Source: Candolleomyces eurysporus
Lineage: Eukaryota > Basidiomycota > Agaricomycetes > Agaricales > Psathyrellaceae
DNA length: 17,004 nucleotides
Direction of reading: 5' to 3'
Assembly (NCBI GenBank): GCA_027579435.1
Contig: JANBPK010001168.1
Location: forward strand, 1 to 17,004
The position numbers were made by a program, and so were the translations under genes. Under the pieces are notes generated by a model. The model did not search any database. It was not told the DNA's origin and saw only the letters and a list, made by a program, of their open reading frames with translations. This document shows positions 1 through 8,125 of the stretch, one piece after another; positions within the stretch are counted from its first letter, which is position 1; each line of letters begins with the position of its first letter.

Positions 1-484
1 TCCTATTTTCTCTTTNATCTTTTTGCTTGGACTCTTACTATTGGCTATGACTTGTCTATCACATGTGTCTTTTTATCTATTTTTACGCGGCTCGAAGTAG
101 TATATATACACGCTAACTACTGACTCGAGCGGCATCATCGTATGATTGTTGTTTTTATCTTTACTTGCGTTTATCGACAAATCTATCGAGCTTTTTCTGC
201 TTATATTTCACATGGCGTGAACTATCAGTTGCATTGGAACTTAGGAACTTAAGCGGTCATAAGGCTTGACTACTTGGGAATAGGAACCTTACTAGCTGTA
301 CACTAGGGTACTTCTAGTTTCTGTGGAGTATATCAAAGAGAGAACTGGAGAACTTAGTATTCTTAATTCACTCTATAACCCCCACAAACTCGCACATTGA
401 CTTTCGTGCGGCCTGACTCTCACACCGCGTGACTACACACAGCTTGTATACAGGTTGTGGTTGGTGTTTTGTGTGTGTGTTTCT
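1..484. other. non-coding stretch, no gene recognised
   Basis: No convincing reading frame is seen. The stretch is T-rich on the plus strand, with a TATA-like run around 101-110 and a short GT-rich run at 465-481 directly before the integrase fragment. It may be part of an LTR or of another insertion that removed the upstream half of the gypsy element, but no terminal repeat or target duplication could be identified. Confidence 0.4.
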
Positions 485-1243
485 GAGCTCGGCAGCACCG
501 ATCTCATCAACGGCGTCCACAGAATAAGAATATCGCCGTACAACTCACAGGCCAATGGGATCATCGAACAGCAACATCTGGACGTTAGGGAAGCGTTGGT
601 TAAGGCAGTTGGAGGTGACGAATCCAAATGGCCGGTTGTTACGCCTTCAGTGTTTTGGGCAGAGTGCGTCACTGTTCAAAAGGCAACAGGGTACTCACCA
701 TATTATATTGCCCATGGAATTGAGCCATTATTGCCTTTCGATCTCGCAGAAGGAACATTGTTACTTCCCCTCCCGGATTCAGCACTATCCACAACGGAGC
801 TCATTGCTTATCGAGCACGAATGCTACAGAAGCGACCAGGAGATTTGGAACGAGTTTGTCAGGCGCTTCAGAAGGCTCAGTTAGACTCTGCTCGGAAGTT
901 TGCAGAAGCGCACCAGGAGACAATTCGCTCTTTCAACTTTGCACCAGGCACCCTTGTTCTCGTTCAAAACTCCCGTATTGATTCATCGGTCGGATACAAG
1001 ACAAAACCAAGGTATCTGGGCCCAATGGTGGTTGTTCACCGTACCAGGGGAGGTTCATACATCCTCTCTGAACTCGATGGATCTACCTCCAAACTTTGCT
1101 TCGCTGCATATCGCCTTGCTCCCTACCTCATTCGCAATGTTGCTCGCATTCCAGTCACAGACCTCACGGACTTGTCAGAAGACCAATTGGATTCGATGTC
1201 GTACAACAGGGAGGATCCTATCGGGTCTACAGATGAGTTGTAA
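485..1243 (+). pseudogene. Ty3/gypsy integrase, C-terminal fragment
   Basis: This is the 3' end of a retrotransposon pol gene. The integrase would insert the element cDNA into the host chromosome in the nucleus. Recognisable sequence starts near 500 with RIRISPYNSQANGIIE, the conserved stretch that carries the catalytic Glu (codon 566-568). It continues through the helical part (GYSPYYIAHGIEPLLPFDL) to an SH3-like C-terminal domain (FAPGTLVLVQNSR, then KPRYLGPMVVV). The frame is open for about 250 codons and ends with TAA at 1241-1243. There is no chromodomain. The two catalytic Asp residues, the zinc-binding HHCC region, RT and RNase H are absent. No credible ATG lies at the 5' end, so this is a truncated copy, not a complete gene. 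The polypurine tract and LTR at 2337-2343 are in the same orientation and probably belong to it. Confidence 0.85.
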
Positions 1244-1277
1244 CAACACTACAATGTCCATCAGAGCTCGAATACAA

Positions 1278-2105
1278 CTACTCTCTACCAACCACAGCTC
1301 CAGAGTTTGATGCGAAGTTACCACGACCACGACCTCCTCTAACACCAGCACTTTCCCTCACCACTCCTCTCATTCCACCCCTCCCACCATGCACAGCACA
1401 TTGAAGTCCCAGCCTTGGAGCAATTGGTCCACTGACAAGACGACGAATTCGATTGTTCAGCCCAGGAAGGACTTCACTGCTGAATCCAGCGTCGACTATT
1501 TCTCCAACCCTAGGCAGCACAAGTGGCAGGCTGTGAAGACAGGCTCTACGGTGCTCAAGTCGGGCAGCTACAACTTCATCAATGGCCTCATCAGAGCTGT
1601 AGGCTTCACGCAGGAGCGCTTCAAGAGTGGCAGATTGGATAAGGCTGAAGCAAACAGCTCGCAGGTCTTGAGCGCGTTCTAACCCAAGCGTGGTGGTCGA
1701 GAGGTCGATGAAAACTTTGCACCAGAAGATCTTGCACTGGAGTCCTTCAGGGATGTTTAGGGTTGCGCCGAGGTGGTCCAGGACGGCATGGAAATGATAC
1801 AAGTCGACCTATGGGAGATGTAGGATGGTGGTACAATGGGAATGAACTGTCCGAAGTACCAGGTCCTGCAGAACACAGAGTATGTTGTCCTGATTGCCAG
1901 TCGCTGCATCGAGGCCTAGCATGTCGAGTCCTTCATTAAGCTGCATCATAAGCTTATCCACCAGTTTGCAAAGGATGCTGGCTTTGAAGCTGGAAAGGTG
2001 GCGGTCCAGGCTGGCTTCAATTTCTTGATCATTGCGGTCGGTCGATGGGTCAGCGGACTGGCCTCCGGGGTCAGTGACGAGTGTATTCTCGGCGTTTTCG
2101 CTCAT
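1278..2105 (-). pseudogene. unknown ORF broken by one TAG, antisense to the gypsy element
   Basis: The frame begins at ATG 2105-2103 (MSENAENTLVTDPGG), runs 98 codons to TAG at 1811-1809, and stays open in the same frame to 1278. Without that stop it would encode about 275 residues. The first half is acidic and polar with a predicted helical part (ASILCKLVDKLMMQLNEGLD). The far end is Gly/Arg rich (GGRGGMRG, RGGRGRGN), like RNA-binding tails or retroelement Gag tails, but no family is recognised. The part beyond about 1680 overlaps a plus-strand ORF with better codon use, so only the 2105-1690 section may be real on this strand. It sits between a plus-strand pol end and a plus-strand LTR, which suggests an insert or captured sequence inside the element. 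Confidence 0.35.
1389..1682 (+). CDS. 97-aa hypothetical ORF between pol and the 3' LTR
   Basis: The ORF opens with an ATG in a favourable context (CCACCATGC) and ends with TAA. Third positions favour C and G, and AAG, CAG, TTC, AAC and GGC dominate, as expected for an expressed fungal coding sequence. The product is basic and polar, with no membrane segment or signal peptide and no domain I recognise; one stretch is NPRQHKWQAVKTG. It lies 145 bases after the gypsy integrase stop, on the same strand, before the polypurine tract. It may be an accessory ORF of the element or a captured host fragment. A minus-strand frame runs through the same bases, and sequence alone does not decide which strand is used. 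Confidence 0.35.
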   Translation: MHSTLKSQPWSNWSTDKTTNSIVQPRKDFTAESSVDYFSNPRQHKWQAVKTGSTVLKSGSYNFINGLIRAVGFTQERFKSGRLDKAEANSSQVLSAF

Positions 2106-2305
2106 GGGAAATGTCGGTAGAGATGGATGGGCAGTGCACAGTTGCAAACCACAGTGGGAGGTTGTAGCCCGCACACGAGTAGGCTTTTATCTGGTGCAGG
2201 GCGGTATAGTTGCCTTCGCTTTGTTGCTGTCTTTTGGTCTCTTTACTGTTTTGTTTTTTTTNAGATCATCGTGGTAGCCCTCCCTCCCTCATCCCTCGGC
2301 TGTCA

Positions 2306-2324
2306 TGCTGACTGGGAGTCAGCA
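2306..2324. repeat. 8-bp perfect hairpin before the polypurine tract
   Basis: TGCTGACT and AGTCAGCA are perfect inverted arms around a GGG loop. The hairpin ends 13 bases before the G-run that precedes the LTR. Its role is unknown. Confidence 0.6.
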
Positions 2325-2342
2325 CGAAAAGTTCGTGGGGGG
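2325..2342 (+). promoter_or_regulatory. polypurine tract (plus-strand primer) of the gypsy element
   Basis: A purine-rich stretch, GAAAAGTTCGTGGGGGG, lies directly 5' of TGTAGTGACG, a typical LTR start. In LTR retroelements the RNA of this tract resists RNase H and primes plus-strand DNA synthesis. Position and composition support the call; the two T residues and one C make it imperfect. Confidence 0.55.
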
Positions 2343-2750
2343 TGTAGTGACGCCTCCGCCCCTGAAGGCGGATGCATCCGTATTAGGCAGTCGGCAGCCC
2401 TAATGGGAACTGACACCGACTCGCCTACCGATCGCTTGGTCCCTCCGACCAAGTGTGCCCATGAGGTTCATCGAGTCACAAGGAAGATCGGAGGAACAAC
2501 GGAGGTACGGGTAGAGTACCCATGTTCTGATTTTACTTCGCGCACGGAGGCTTCCGAGTCTCACATATACCAGTTACCTTAGATTTTTACAGTCTAGTTC
2601 CCTTTTGTCTCCCCCATTCTTTTTTTCAGATCTTTCTCTCTCTCTATCTCTCCCTTAGTTGCACCTTAACAGCCAGCTTACTCCCTCAATCTCGTTCACC
2701 CTCTTTACCATTTTATCATCTCGTCACCTAATACAAACATCTTGAATCGA
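2343..2750 (+). repeat. Ty3/gypsy LTR (3' LTR), right end uncertain
   Basis: The sequence begins TGTAGTGACGCC right after the polypurine tract. It holds a small stem (CCGCC, CCTGAA, GGCGG) near the start and a CT-rich tract at about 2608-2660, typical of fungal promoter and transcript-start regions. No ORF of note is present. The right end is set only tentatively near ATACAAACA at 2741-2749, because no target duplication could be matched with the missing 5' LTR. The next coding sequence, the Ulp1-like gene, is open from about 2788. Confidence 0.5.
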
Positions 2751-2787
2751 TCGATCGGTTGCGAGTCATCGTCGAGCACTCCCATTT

Positions 2788-3413
2788 GACACGGACGTTC
2801 GAACCCCCAATTCGGACTTAGCGGAGTCACCCGCACTTCAACTCTTTCTCTCAACCATGCCTCCGAACTCCCCCTCCATGCTCTTCGCTTCACCAACTTC
2901 TTCACTGCGAACAGTCGTTTCTCGCTTACCAACCCTGATGTGTCCTTGGAAGACTTGATGAAACGGAAGGATTGGTCTATTCCCTCTTGGGCAACAATAA
3001 TTCAGCTTCAAGCCACAGCAGGGCAAGCAATTCTTGACGGAAATCTCTCAATCATGCTATCTGATGTCTCAAGCAACACTTATGTCCCACTGAGGGTCCT
3101 CGGGCTCTGGTATCACCTCTCTGAGGCCTCGCATGCCCAGCAAGAATGGAAAAGGGCTTCTCAGTGGCTGTCTCAATCGCATGGAGTTGACGACAATTTG
3201 AAGGCTTGTGTAGCTTCCATTTGGACTCGTGTTCAGTGGCTTGGGAAAATTCAGGGACTGGCAGACGATCTTCCAGTTACCAGAGCTGCCGAGTTTCTTG
3301 CAGATGGCTATCTCTCTACCTTGCATTTGAATGCAATGCTCCTTGTTCTTTGTACTCGCATTCTTGCAGATTCTCAATTGTCAAGGTCGATTCTTGTAGC
3401 TTCTGTTAAGGTG
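2788..3413 (+). pseudogene. Ulp1-like protease gene, N-terminal part
   Basis: A frame is open from about 2788 to TAG 3414-3416. It has no early ATG; the first in-frame one is at 2956. The readable protein includes SLEDLMKRKDW, then AGQAILDGNLSIML and LGLWYHLSEA, and near the end FLADGYLSTLHLNAMLL. As I recall the large basidiomycete proteins that end in a Ulp1 (C48) domain, they have a helical upstream region of this kind: a region with a Trp-rich W..L pattern followed by an acidic WL-type segment just before the protease. This homology is from memory and not proven. The frame stops where an LTR-like TGTAGTCTCC begins at 3412, so the coding sequence looks interrupted by insertion and resumes near 4450. 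The missing start suggests that the upstream gypsy LTR removed the 5' end, or that an upstream exon was lost. Confidence 0.5.
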
Positions 3414-3500
3414 TAGTCTCCGAGGGGGTACTCGGAGGCGCTAAAATGACTGTGCTTTGGATCTGCTGTGCAAAAGTAGATCTTGGGTCAATAGTAGGCT

Positions 3501-4097
3501 TCATGTAGGTAAGTCATAGGATAATAAGTGAGATGGAAAGACAGAAGGCAAAAAGCGGTCCCTTCCGAGGAAACGTGGCGGACAAGAAGGGGGGTAAGAG
3601 TCGTGGCCTTCAGGCTTGGGGGGNAGCGTCGAGGAGAGTTGGAAATTTGGGGACGCTTGGGTCGTCGTCATCGGGGGGGTTGGGGAGCGGGAGGCCAATC
3701 GAGAAGATGCTGAATGTCCACAGTTAGAGGCGGAAGGACGGGCGTTCGATAGTGATGGTGAAGTCATCGGGATAACTATTGACGGTAATGCAGTAGAGTT
3801 GATTAACTGGAGTGCGGCCCGGATAATGTTCGACGTTCGCCAGGTGGATAACAAGCGCTCCTTCTTCCCAGCTAAATGAACCCCCAGTTTGAGTATAGAG
3901 AGGGTGGCCCTGAGCTCGGGGGAAATTGAGGACAGTAGGCGCCGTTGGTTGTATTGTGCGAGGACGGAGTCGATAGGGATGTGGAGGGTAGCTGTCCCGA
4001 CTTTGATGAGGGTGGCGGGTTCGAGGTCGAGAAACACGTGGATCCAGATTGTCAGGGTTTCGTCGTTGATCTTGCTAGCAGAGCTGGCTCTGATCAT
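3501..4097 (-). CDS. LTR-proximal ORF, possible Gag-like protein
   Basis: The first ATG is at about 4097 on the minus strand (MIRASSASKIND) and the frame runs about 198 codons to a stop at 3501. It lies about 95 bases downstream of the LTR-type 17-mer, the position of gag in an LTR element. The N-terminal half has alternating hydrophobic patches (IWIHVFLDL, LHIPIDSVL). The C-terminal half is Ser/Pro/Thr rich (SRSPTPPMTTTQ) and ends in a basic tail. No zinc knuckle, protease or RT motif is present. The ORF at 13324-12869 has the same placement and a broadly similar layout, but the two do not align clearly. One ambiguous base at 3624 leaves a residue unknown. Confidence 0.4.
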   Translation of the reverse strand: MIRASSASKINDETLTIWIHVFLDLEPATLIKVGTATLHIPIDSVLAQYNQRRLLSSISPELRATLSILKLGVHLAGKKERLLSTWRTSNIIRAALQLINSTALPSIVIPMTSPSLSNARPSASNCGHSASSRLASRSPTPPMTTTQASPNFQLSSTXPPKPEGHDSYPPSCPPRFLGRDRFLPSVFPSHLLSYDLPT

Positions 4098-4191
4098 GCA
4101 ACAATGNAGGGGGGTACTCAAGAAGAGAGCGTGCTATGCGACGAAGGCAGAGCGAAGTGGTTCGTTTGGGGTTACAGGTAGTCAAGATAGG

Positions 4192-4245
4192 ATTCTTGAG
4201 AACAAGCTAGAGAACTACAACGGAAGTACTAGCCTATTTATACTA
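4192..4245 (-). promoter_or_regulatory. LTR core promoter: TATA box and conserved 17-mer
   Basis: Read on the minus strand, a TATAAATAGG box (plus 4233-4243) is followed about 25 bases later by AGCTTGTTCTCAAGAAT (4208-4192). The same pair with the same spacing occurs in both LTR copies near 12561-12616 and 13440-13388. The 17-mer probably marks the transcript start region. That role is inferred from spacing only. Confidence 0.5.
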
Positions 4246-4378
4246 CTTGCATCGGAGAAGTCCATGCTTCTGTAAAACTTCTGGGTCCCGAGTCAGGACT
4301 GAGAGAGTGGTAGCCAAGTATGCTACCGAGCGAATGGTACCTAAGTATGTAGAAGTTTTATGGAAGGCTTAGTAACTA

Positions 4379-5521
4379 TTGATCCCAAAGATAGTAACTA
4401 GTCCTGATATAGTAAGTTCAAAGGAAAAAAAGGGTATCCTATGGTACATGGGTTACTTTGTAACAGCTTCAGTGAATCTCAGTGATTGTTTGACAACCCT
4501 CACACCGTCCTATCCTGAAAAATCTCAATTCGAAGTCAAGAGTCTAGGTCAATTGCTGGCAAAGAATCCATGCCAGTACAAGGTGTTGACAATATCCTCC
4601 TCTCCACTGAATCACTGGGCTGCGCTTCTAGTCAATACTCAGGCCGACAAGGTTGAAGTCTTATGGGGCAATTCATTGAACTGGAAGCAGCCAAAGAAGC
4701 TTGTTGAAGGAATATCGATCTGGCTCAAACATCACCTACCGGAACGTCAATATATGTTTACAAATGCGCTTGAGCATGCCAAGCAGGACGATGGAATTTC
4801 CTGTGGAGTAATTGCAATGAACACAATCAAACATTATCTGTTTGATGAGCCGCTATGGACGAGTGAATCCTCCAATTGTCTTTGCCTGCTTGAATTCTGT
4901 GATGTCGTTGATTTTGCTTTCCCTTCACAACCATCCCCCACCACTCCTGATGAATACATGGAGGACATTTCAATCCCAGAAACCATTGAAGTATCACAAA
5001 CAGCTACTCTGGAGTCCACACCAACTGTGCTAACAAAGCCATCGTTACCGATTCACCCATTTTTTCACCAATCTAAGCCACCAAAGCGACAACATGATAG
5101 TGACTCTGAGGCTGCCCCAATCAAAGATATCACCAGCCAGCCGTCAAATAAGCAACGAGTTGCACCCCAGAGCTCAATGGCTATGCAAAAGACATCAGGG
5201 ACTATTAGCCACTCAGCCGCTGCAAAGAAAGCTGCGAACGAGGCCATTGCAAATGGTACATTCAAGAAGTCGGAAACACAATGGGAAAGATACATTGCGA
5301 AGTTAAAGGTTCTTGATCCAGACTTTGAGGTCAACGAGTCTGATGTACAAGACATGCACTTAGTCCATCACTCTCGATGCGGTTCATGGATCACACAGTG
5401 TGGCCCGTACGACTCTACAAAACTGAAGGAGCATATTGTTGTCTGCCAGGCAAAGAAACCAACAAAACCTTCAGCTCAAACACCTCAGTCACCTGGCTCA
5501 ACCCACCTCTTAGGTGGGTGA
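4379..5521 (+). pseudogene. Ulp1-like cysteine protease domain, C-terminal part
   Basis: Ulp1 (family C48) enzymes cleave SUMO or similar modifiers. Proteins of this type are very numerous in basidiomycete genomes and are often linked to transposons. Visible motifs are NHWAALLVN (His at codon 4613), VLWGNSL (Asn at codon 4670, where the family has the catalytic Asp), and QDDGISCGV (oxyanion Gln at 4784, nucleophile Cys at 4802). The spacing H-19-N-38-Q-6-C fits the family. A Ser/Pro-rich linker follows, then a helical region and a Cys/His cluster (C334, C341, H352, C356, counted from 4379) that could bind zinc. The frame opens at a non-ATG codon; codons before about 4440 probably derive from the inserted LTR, and MGYFVTASVNL onward looks native. 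The last residues (about SPGSTHLLGG) and the TGA at 5519-5521 lie in the left arm of the TIR element, so the C-terminus is also displaced. Broken 5' side and Asp-to-Asn make an active protease unlikely. Confidence 0.75.
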
Positions 5522-5587
5522 ATATTGGTGAGCCACTCCACCTTAAGGTATGCTGAGCCACCTGGCTCATCCACTATTGGCTCACCC
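5481..5587 (+). repeat. left terminal inverted repeat
   Basis: This 107-bp arm matches the reverse complement of 7040-7146 except for T versus C in CCTCTTAGG. Outward of 5481 the match stops at once; inward it stops after CTCACCC. Confidence 0.85.
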
Positions 5588-5765
5588 TGGCTCATTATTC
5601 ACATGAGCCATAGGAGCCATATAGAGCTACTTGTGAGCCACTATGAGCCAGTGTCTGGGGTCCTGGCATTAATAACTTAGCAAAGCTATTGGCTAACCTT
5701 CTTTGGTTAGACAGTTCATTGAGGTGGCTCACCCACTGGACCCTGATGGCTCATCTGCTGGCTCA
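5494..5765. repeat. cluster of TGGCTCA / TGAGCCA motifs
   Basis: At least twelve exact copies of the heptamer occur in both orientations: 5494, 5529, 5554, 5563, 5578, 5588, 5604, 5634, 5644, 5725, 5747 and 5759. Near matches such as AGGAGCCAT lie between them. The right arm has further copies but no comparable cluster continues inward from it. Dense subterminal motifs are typical transposase binding sites in hAT and CACTA elements; here that role is inferred. Confidence 0.75.
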
Positions 5766-5850
5766 CCCACTTGGCTTGGTATTTTGATGCCATCAATATA
5801 AAATCTGAGATCAAGTTTTAAGCTATTAGAAAGTTGGTATCTAGACTTAT

Positions 5851-5938
5851 GACATTATTGATGGTACCTGTTCCTGTGATGTCATTGATGGTACCTGTAC
5901 CTGATTTGCATATGATGTCATGATTTGCATGATGTCAT
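5851..5938 (+). repeat. two short tandem duplications
   Basis: ATTGATGGTACCTGT occurs at about 5857 and 5884 (period 27). Directly after it, GATTTGCAT with ATGATGTCAT occurs twice (about 5903 and 5922, period 19). They lie in the AT-rich interior of the TIR element. Confidence 0.6.
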
Positions 5939-7039
5939 AATCTGCAGACTTCATTTAGATAAGAAGTTAAACTAATGTTTGCCTTGTATTTTCTTTATTT
6001 CTTGGCTGATAAGGACAATTTGGGTATCATTTGAAAGCTAAAATTGAGTAGAACCTAACTCTAATAGTGATACAACACCACTGTTTTTTCCTAGACCATA
6101 AAATGAACAATATGACCGAATTCATCCAAGAAAGAGTAGATTCTCTTTGAATTTCTGCTTTAAAGATTCATATAGATGCAATTTATCATGCAAAGCAATT
6201 GAAGGACTCACACATGCTATTTGAGGCTCTCTGCATACTTCAAATTGTACTGATTCACAAGCTGTGAATTGNAACTNCTGCATAGCCTCTCTATTGGACA
6301 AAGCAGAAGTNNNGCATGAATTTGTTACAGACAACAAATTCACTGATGCTAAAGAGCAAGTGTAGTTATTATTCTGTCCTTGTATAGGCCTTAGAGCTGA
6401 CAAAACATACCAGATGTAGAATAAATGGCAAATGTCTCTCAGATGCATAAATAGGTCCTTTTTTCAATATTTAAGAGCTGAGAATACACAGAATAGCAAA
6501 TGGAGCTTACACTCACCATTGCATTTTCTGAACAAAATAAATTTACTTGAAGAGAAACAGAAGAGATTTGAGTGAGATATGAGTGAAATTGTATCTGATG
6601 TACCAACTTGATTTAACATCAATGTGTTTATGATATTATGATGTGCATTAACACCCATTTTATTCATAACTTCAGATTTATTCCACCAATCTTCATGGGG
6701 TTTTTTGCATTGAAAAGTAGCAAAAAGGGTCAGTTTAAATATACATTTACCTGAAATGCAGCTTTCTATATGGACCAGTAAATTTCAAATTATCATATTT
6801 TAGCTCTGCACCACAATTACTTTATAATGCCATATACCATTGGCATATTGCAGCTAGCTGACCAATTGGGTATCATTGGGAGGTACATGAAAGCTTGAAT
6901 TCATAGTTCTATAAGCAAAAACTCAGAAAGAAGAAAGCATTTTACCCCACAAATTCTCTTCTTTGAATGAAATAAAATTCCTGATTTGAGTGATAATAGA
7001 AAGGAATAAGAGTGAGATATAGATGTTTAAAAGACCAAT

Positions 7040-7146
7040 GGGTGAGCCAATAGTGGATGAGCCAGGTGGCTCAGCATACCTTAAGGTGGAGTGGCTCACC
7101 AATATTCACCCACCTGAGAGGTGGGTTGAGCCAGGTGACTGAGGTG
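7040..7146 (-). repeat. right terminal inverted repeat
   Basis: Mirror of 5481-5587, ending in GAGGTG at 7141-7146. The copia reading frame resumes in the base or two after it. Confidence 0.85.
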
Positions 7147-7148
7147 AC

Positions 7149-7640
7149 AGCACAGACCTCAACTCAGCAATTGCTGTCACCTATATGGCTTGTTTTGGCA
7201 AATCAGATACATCAAAACTCACCTGGCACCTTGACTCTGGAACCACCTCACATATTTGCACCATTCGCGACACTTTCACCACTTATACCCCTCTCTCGAA
7301 TGCGACAATTGACGGAATTGGTCCCACCGTGGCTAGAGCTGATGGCGTCGGATCAATAAAGGTGAACTTTAAAGTTGGCAATGACATTGTCACTCACGAG
7401 CTCAAGAACATGCTATATGTTTCAGAGGCACAGAACTGCCTCTTATTGCTTAGTCGGTTTGACAAAGTGGGGGGGCAAGTCCATTTTGTGAAAGGTCTCT
7501 GCAAGCTAAAGGACCAAAATGGAAAGGTTGTGGGGAAGGGAAGGAAATTGGAAAGGTTGTACCTCCTGGATGCTCACACCGTCCTCCATCAAGAGTGCGC
7601 AAATCTCGCAAATCCATTGGCCAAAACCTGGGACCAGTAG
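7149..7640 (+). pseudogene. copia aspartic protease region
   Basis: The frame is open from the TIR boundary. The catalytic signature WHLDSGTTSHIC lies at about 7224-7259, with Asp at 7233-7235. It is followed by a typical copia protease core (NMLYVSEAQNCLLLLSRF). The enzyme would cut the Gag-Pol precursor in the virus-like particle. The frame stops at TAG 7638-7640 but stays open in the same frame beyond it. The zinc-knuckle Gag that normally precedes the protease is absent. Confidence 0.85.
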
Positions 7641-8125
7641 CACTGGGTATTCGGACACATTGGGATGACAACTCTTGAACGGATGCACAATCAGAAACTT
7701 GTCGACAGATTTGATGTCAATGAATCATCCATTCCATCCCCTACCTGTGTTCCATGCTTGGAAGCGAAGTTGACACACCAGTCCTTTCCCAAGCAGGCCG
7801 AAACACGATCCAACACTCTAGGAGAAGGTTATCACAGCGATGTATGGGGACCAGTACGAATTCAATCAATTGGAAGATTTCGCTACTATCTCTCATTCAC
7901 CAACGATTGTACGCACTATGTGAAACTTTTCTACCTAAAGGAGAAATCAGGAGAAGATTGCGCAGCATGTAGCTGCAGTGGAGAGGAGGTTTGGAAAACC
8001 CCCAGCATGAATTTGGTTCGACAATGGGAAGGAGCTCATTAATGAGCAAACAAAGTTGACTTTGGGAAGGAAGGGAACAGACATACATCCAACCGCTCCC
8101 CACTCACCTGCTCAAAATGGCATTG
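7641..8125 (+). pseudogene. copia integrase, N-terminal and core part
   Basis: After the TAG the same frame gives the pre-integrase zinc region: HWVFGHIGM with its His pair, then CVPCLEAK with its Cys pair. The core follows: YHSDVWGPV carries the first catalytic Asp (7839-7841). A one-base indel near 7935-7946 moves the coding sequence to another frame, where VAAVERRFGKPPA, a TGA at 8008-8010, and WFDNGKELINEQ with the second Asp (8020-8022) follow. The frame reaches HSPAQNGI, just before the catalytic Glu, and is cut there by the solo LTR. Confidence 0.85.
8121..8125 (+). repeat. left target-site duplication CATTG
   Basis: CATTG directly precedes TGTAACA, the left end of the solo LTR. The identical pentamer follows its right end at 8809-8813. 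Confidence 0.85.

Larger units (their letters stand above)
3412..4440 (-). mobile_element. minus-strand LTR-related insertion in the Ulp1-like gene
   Basis: The left edge begins TGTAGTCTCCGAG with an inverted pair CTCCGAG/CTCGGAG at 3418-3437. On the minus strand the right part resembles the LTR family at 12351-12638 and 13366-13653. It has a T-run with nearby AGGACT, a TATA box (plus-strand CCTATTTATAC at 4233), and then the identical 17-mer AGCTTGTTCTCAAGAAT (4208-4192). A short ORF follows, as after the LTR at 13366. So this looks like a 5' LTR plus the start of an internal region of a related or non-autonomous element. No 5-bp target duplication was found, and the right edge (somewhere between 4290 and 4445) is uncertain. 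Confidence 0.5.
5481..7146. mobile_element. TIR DNA element, about 1.67 kb, non-autonomous
   Basis: The two ends, 5481-5587 and 7040-7146, are inverted copies with one visible mismatch in 107 bases. Both start CACCTCAGTCACCTGGCTCA and contain an inner hairpin CCCACCT/AGGTGGG. The interior is AT-rich. Frames in it are short (the longest is about 108 codons on the minus strand at 6448-6122, with ambiguous bases) and show no coding character or transposase motif. The element probably depends on a transposase encoded elsewhere. The superfamily is undetermined: ends beginning CACCT are near, but not equal to, CACTA-type ends, and no clear target duplication flanks the arms. On the left it meets the Ulp1-like gene, on the right the copia protease region, so flanking DNA was rearranged or lost. 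Confidence 0.75.

Noticed and set aside
465..481. GT-rich run as a microsatellite or intron end
   Set aside because: It is only a few units long, and no matching donor or upstream exon is visible.
2608..2660. CT-rich tract as promoter of the Ulp1-like gene
   Set aside because: It lies inside the presumed LTR, and the following frame has no early ATG. It is more likely the LTR promoter.
3412..3416. A clean target duplication for the insertion in the Ulp1-like gene
   Set aside because: The left flank TAAGG has no copy at any plausible right border, so no border pair could be confirmed.
6122..6667. Two minus-strand frames inside the TIR element (6448-6122 and 6667-6464)
   Set aside because: AT-rich, Cys/Ser/Asn-heavy translation without motifs, ambiguous bases in one of them, and no coding-like codon use.
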